A stretch of 64,000 nucleotides of DNA from Acidobacteriaceae bacterium (GTDB lineage: Bacteria; Acidobacteriota; Terriglobia; Terriglobales; Acidobacteriaceae), in assembly GCA_003131315.1 (NCBI GenBank), contig PKUV01000180.1, positions 1 through 64,000 on the forward strand. The letters are read 5' to 3'. The position numbers and the translations under genes are program-made. Below the pieces are notes generated by a model that was not told the DNA's origin, ran no database searches, and saw nothing but the letters and a program-made list of their open reading frames with translations. This document shows positions 59,839-64,000 of this stretch, piece by piece (positions within the stretch are counted from its first letter, which is position 1; each line of letters opens with the position of its first letter).

Positions 59839-59983
59839 TGTAGCTGGGGAGAGAGACGGAAATCCGCGACGTAGATCACACCCCCGAAGTTTTTGGTGGT
59901 ATGCGGGAGGGCATATGCGAGAGGACCACGGATACGCAATAATGCCTTGCAATCTGAAACGGTTTCGATAACGCAGGTGAGGA

Positions 59984-61456
59984 ATGTTGTTTCGGGCAAT
60001 CCTGTACGGTCTGGTATTTCTGCTTTGCGTAGTGGTGTTTGCTAAAGTCCGCTCGCGAGCGATAAGACAGCCTGTTCTTGTGATCGGATGCTACGCGCTC
60101 TATCTCACATGGGGAGCCTGGTTCGCGGCTGTTCTGCTCACTTCCACGGTGATGAACTTCCTGCTGGGGAAATGGCTTCAGCGAAAACCTTCCGGGCTCG
60201 TTCTGTCGGCCGGCATTCTGCTGAACCTGGCGCTGCTCGGCAGCTTCAAGTACCTCCCGGAAATCGCAGTCAATATTCCTCTATCCTCGTTGCAAAGGTT
60301 CTCGCATCTTGCCCTGCCCTTAGGGATCTCATTCTGGACCTTCCAGGCGATGAGTTACCTGTTTGACCTTTACCGTGTCGAGGAACTCGACCCATCGTTC
60401 TTCGAGTTTGCGCTGTACATGGTTTTCTTTCCGGTCGCGATCTCGGGACCGATCTGCCGCATGCCCGAAATGCTTCCGCAATTTCGCTCCGAGCAAACCA
60501 CACCTGCGCACGACATCGCACACGGGTTCGGCCGTATCGCAACGGGCTTGCTCATGATGCAGTTGGCGCAATTGCTGGGGCAGGGAATTCTGGCGGGCGA
60601 CGGAATCAACAGTGGCTTCGATCACGTCACTCACTGGAGTGGCACGGACGTCTGGTGTTTGGCGTTTGGATACGGGTTGCAGCTTTTCCTGGATTTCGCC
60701 GGGTACTCGCACATCGCAATCGGCGCCGCCAGAGCGCTGGGCTTCACGTTGCCCGAAAACTTCGCTCGTCCATTTCAATCCACCAGCCCGTCGATCTTCT
60801 GGACGCGCTGGCACATGTCGCTATCGTTCTGGATTCGCGACTACGTTTTTCTCCCGCTGGCAGTAATGCGCCGCGAGGTGTGGTGGCGAAATCTCGCGTT
60901 AGTGATTTCGATGGTCCTGTTCGGATTGTGGCATAAGGCAAGCGTGCTCTTCGTGCTCTGGGGGTGCTATCACGGAGTGCTCCTCGTCTTGCATCGTCAG
61001 CTACAGCAATTGCAGCGGCAGTTCGAGGAGCAGTTCGACTGGACGCTCCCGGCAACCCTCTGGACGCCGGTCTCGTGGGTTGCAACGATAAGTCTCGTCA
61101 GTCTGGGATGGATATTCTTCCGTGCCAATTCTCTGCTCGAGGCGCGGCAGATGCTGTCGGCAGCCCTAACGCCTGCGGGCTATTTTTCTCACTTTCTCAG
61201 CGGAAGTCTTTATGCCCTGGTGATGGCTCTGGCGCTCGGATATGCGGTTGTGCTGTTGGCGATCGAGGCGCTCGATCGCTACTTGGTTGAGCCGGAAGCC
61301 TCCGCCGCCCGCTCCCGTTCAGAAATCATCGCCCTCATTGCTCGTAATCGCTGGTTTTGGATCCCACCTCTATACGTATTGGCATTACTTCTCGTCCTGA
61401 TCGTGACGCACACTCGCGGCGCTGACGCGGCTCAGTTCATGTATCGGAAGTTTTGA
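59984..61456 (+). CDS. MBOAT family O-acyltransferase
   Basis: LPLGISFWTFQAMSYLFDLYR, FARPFQSTSPSIFWTRWHMSLSFWIRDYVFLPL, GLWHKASVLFVLWGCYHG. Confidence 0.92.
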   Translation: MLFRAILYGLVFLLCVVVFAKVRSRAIRQPVLVIGCYALYLTWGAWFAAVLLTSTVMNFLLGKWLQRKPSGLVLSAGILLNLALLGSFKYLPEIAVNIPLSSLQRFSHLALPLGISFWTFQAMSYLFDLYRVEELDPSFFEFALYMVFFPVAISGPICRMPEMLPQFRSEQTTPAHDIAHGFGRIATGLLMMQLAQLLGQGILAGDGINSGFDHVTHWSGTDVWCLAFGYGLQLFLDFAGYSHIAIGAARALGFTLPENFARPFQSTSPSIFWTRWHMSLSFWIRDYVFLPLAVMRREVWWRNLALVISMVLFGLWHKASVLFVLWGCYHGVLLVLHRQLQQLQRQFEEQFDWTLPATLWTPVSWVATISLVSLGWIFFRANSLLEARQMLSAALTPAGYFSHFLSGSLYALVMALALGYAVVLLAIEALDRYLVEPEASAARSRSEIIALIARNRWFWIPPLYVLALLLVLIVTHTRGADAAQFMYRKF

Positions 61457-61498
61457 AGGGTGGCGAATCGAGGAGTCTGAACTTTCTATTCGATCGGC

Positions 61499-63190
61499 CT
61501 ATTTGATCGGCGTGCCGTCGGGAGCGAAAACGGGGAAGCCATCCCACGGCCGAGCCATGCGCAACTGCTCCGCCGCCGCGGCACGGTCGTAGTCGAAGAG
61601 GAAGATCCCATAGTTGTAATGCAGGATCCGGTCGTCCGGCTTTTTCCTGATTGCCCATTGATACTCAGCGACTGTCTCGTTGGGGCTTTCGTCTGGAGCG
61701 CCCGCCTTAATCGTCAACCTCAAGACCTGATCGGAGTGGTTCAGTTGATTTGTGAATGGAGGCTTTTGCAATCGCTGCAGCATCTCCCTGGCAATCCGGA
61801 GGCGATCATGACTGGTGAACGCCAGCAGTTGCTCGCATTCAACTTGAGAAGGAACATCAGAACGGACATCGCCACCCTGTAGAGAAGGGGCTTGCCCCGT
61901 CTCCTTCGCCAGCTTGCTAGCGATCTGGACGAACATGGCACGCGCCAGAAGGTAGTTGCCCTCAGGAGTCAGGTGTACATGCTCATACACGAGATCGCTG
62001 CCGACGATTCCGTTCGGGCTCTCCTTGGCGAAAATCTCATCGGCGTCCACGAGTTCTGCGCCTGAGGAGGAAGAGGCTACCGAACGATTGATGTCATTGA
62101 TCTTGCTGTCGGCGCGAAACCGAAGGGTGTCGAGATCGCGGGCGCGAAGAAAATGTTCCCTGGCCGCGCGGTAATCTCCCAGCATCCACAGGCAGCGAGC
62201 AATCCGGAATTCGAGCTCGGCGTACTGGCCGTCGATCTCCGCCGCGGAGAGATATGTTTTCAACGCTTCCGCGTACGACCTGCCGTTTTCTAAGTCGGAT
62301 CCTTGTTGGACCAGCGCCGACCAGGAACGCAAAGCATCTTGCCCTAAATCCTCGCGGTGCAAGGATGCGAACGGGGCACAGTCTTTCAGGTTCGTAGCAA
62401 CCGTGGCGACGATTACGCGGGCACCGGAGCTGCGAGCGATGGCGACGGTGTCCCGCAGATTGCTTTCGAAGTTCTCATACGCATGCTGCATGAGCGGCGA
62501 ACGGGCTGGGACTTGCTTGTCAAGAAACATTTCCATCCCGCCCCATTCCCGCTTTTGCGTTCCCACCTTGGTGAGAAACTGGCCGATGCGGGTTGAACGA
62601 ATGAAGATGCTGGTGCGGATGACGGGGAGGCTCATGCCGGAGGACGTAAGTGCAGTGCCGGGACCATAAGGTCCGACGACTTCATTGTTACCCGAGTAGA
62701 TGATGAACAAATCCGGGCGTTCGTTCGCCAATCCCTTGGCAATCGGCAACAGGACGTGGGAGTTGACGGCGACGCTGCCGGTATTGACCACCTCGAACTT
62801 CATAGAAGGGAATCGTTCCCTGAGCATCACCTCCAGGTAGCGGCTGAATCCATAGGCGGGATCGGGATCGCCCATGGCCGCGGATTCTCCGAGTACAAAG
62901 ATTCTGAAGGTTCCCTGAGGTTTTTCGGCCGGAATCGCATACGCCTGCGGTGTCTTGATCATTCCCGGAGGAAAAAAGGGAGCAGGGAAGAACAGGTTGT
63001 AGCAAGAGGCGGGCCGGCCCTGCACCGTGCACGGGACGGTAAGGTCGGTCGGAAATCCGACGCCAAACAGGCGTAGCGCCCCTTCCGCTATGCCGAGTAA
63101 CAGCACGGGAACGAAGACCGACGTGGCAATGCGTGGCACCCAGAAGCGCCACCCGCGAACGGGCTTTTCTATTTCAGCTGATGTCGTCAT
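61499..63190 (-). CDS. SGNH/GDSL-like hydrolase with TPR region
   Basis: IFVLGESAAMGDP, PDLFIIYSGNNEVVGPYG, TPR-like segment, N-terminal TM. Confidence 0.85.
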   Translation of the reverse strand: MTTSAEIEKPVRGWRFWVPRIATSVFVPVLLLGIAEGALRLFGVGFPTDLTVPCTVQGRPASCYNLFFPAPFFPPGMIKTPQAYAIPAEKPQGTFRIFVLGESAAMGDPDPAYGFSRYLEVMLRERFPSMKFEVVNTGSVAVNSHVLLPIAKGLANERPDLFIIYSGNNEVVGPYGPGTALTSSGMSLPVIRTSIFIRSTRIGQFLTKVGTQKREWGGMEMFLDKQVPARSPLMQHAYENFESNLRDTVAIARSSGARVIVATVATNLKDCAPFASLHREDLGQDALRSWSALVQQGSDLENGRSYAEALKTYLSAAEIDGQYAELEFRIARCLWMLGDYRAAREHFLRARDLDTLRFRADSKINDINRSVASSSSGAELVDADEIFAKESPNGIVGSDLVYEHVHLTPEGNYLLARAMFVQIASKLAKETGQAPSLQGGDVRSDVPSQVECEQLLAFTSHDRLRIAREMLQRLQKPPFTNQLNHSDQVLRLTIKAGAPDESPNETVAEYQWAIRKKPDDRILHYNYGIFLFDYDRAAAAEQLRMARPWDGFPVFAPDGTPIK

Positions 63191-63449
63191 TCTTTCCGAA
63201 TCTAATGCCAGGTCTCCCCAAAATCTGCGGCTGTCCGCGACGCCGGCCCGTGACCGCCATCGGCTGACGAGACAGGGCTGGATCGGATCTGATTCCGTGG
63301 GCCTAACCGCGTCCTCAAACCCATCGTGATCCAGCCCTGCAAGGTCCCCAAGGCAAAACGTTAAGCACCTTGCGGTGGATAACGTCACGCCGGGGAAAGT
63401 GAAGGCTCCTCTTCTTGCATCGAAACTTGAACGGCGCTGATGTGCGGCT

Positions 63450-64000
63450 CTACTTTTTTATGGGCAATTTGGGCTTTCCCGTCTTGGCAGCACCGACGGA
63501 GCCATCCGCATTGTGGGCGACCGCGTGGCACATCAGCGTGCACGTGTTGGTACTGCGGTTGTAAGCAATCGGAGCGCCGTTGTTTTCTCCAACGACGTTG
63601 GCGTCAAAATTCACGAGGCGCTCCCCAGTGATGCTCGGGGACGTTGCGCCCATACCATGGGCTGTGTGGCATACCGAGCAACTGAAGCCGTACTGGGATA
63701 TGTGCAGGCTGTGTTGAGTGAAGCTGGTATTGCCGACGATCTGGGTCAGGTCGTGACACTTCGCGCACATAGCATACGGCCCGGTGAAGGTCAGGTCGGG
63801 ATTGGGGAAAAGGTTCGTGACCACCCCGCCCGGAACTGCGGCCTGGCTGAATTGATAGTTGCGCTCGAGGATGTGCGAGTTGTTCGATCCGTGGGGGCCG
63901 TTCGGGCCGGCGCCGCCGAACTCGCGATTGTCGTCGCTGTTATGACAATCGGTGCAGAAGATGCGCGTTCCCATCGCGCGCGCAGACGCCGTTCCATTCT
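63450..64000 (-). CDS. Multiheme cytochrome c (partial; N-terminus beyond the window)
   Basis: CTDCH, CAKCH, CSVCH plus CTLMCH (CX3CH); frame open to window edge. Confidence 0.85.
   Translation of the reverse strand, partial: NGTASARAMGTRIFCTDCHNSDDNREFGGAGPNGPHGSNNSHILERNYQFSQAAVPGGVVTNLFPNPDLTFTGPYAMCAKCHDLTQIVGNTSFTQHSLHISQYGFSCSVCHTAHGMGATSPSITGERLVNFDANVVGENNGAPIAYNRSTNTCTLMCHAVAHNADGSVGAAKTGKPKLPIKK

Overview
High-GC bacterial chromosome segment, probably from an acidobacterium (inferred from gene content and intergenic repeat style; not provable from this window alone). It contains: a Leloir galactose cluster (SSS symporter, galK, galE, galT; 4-9.5 kb, +); a Wzx/Wzy-type exopolysaccharide operon on the minus strand (26.2 to 9.7 kb) headed by a NusG/UpxY-like antiterminator; an assimilatory sulfate reduction operon (siroheme sulfite/nitrite reductase, siroheme synthase, uroporphyrinogen-III methyltransferase, APS/PAPS reductase; 26.9-30.8 kb, +); glucokinase and a sugar porter; a large electron-transfer island (34-52 kb) with a Cyc2-like porin-cytochrome, a cupredoxin, a flavin/FeS protein, Rieske and split cytochrome b, and 8-, 13- and 19-heme cytochromes; a RAYT/REP repeat island (52.2-54.4 kb); a Crp/Fnr regulator; paired TPR proteins; and a FAAL-ACP-MBOAT-SGNH module (57.8-63.2 kb). 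The strongest new signal is at 26712-26905: a consensus promoter, then an almost leaderless 29-codon ORF with 8 Cys codons (4 consecutive), then a strong intrinsic terminator with a competing antiterminator pairing, directly upstream of the sulfite reductase operon. This looks like a cysteine-responsive transcription attenuator. Other leads are a CRP-type regulon (four TGTGA-N6-TCAC sites), a Dlt-like acyl-transfer module using a fatty-acyl-AMP ligase, a 31-bp hairpin joining the galE stop to the galT start, and several dispersed intergenic repeat families. All calls come from reading the sequence and the ORF track; no database searches were run.
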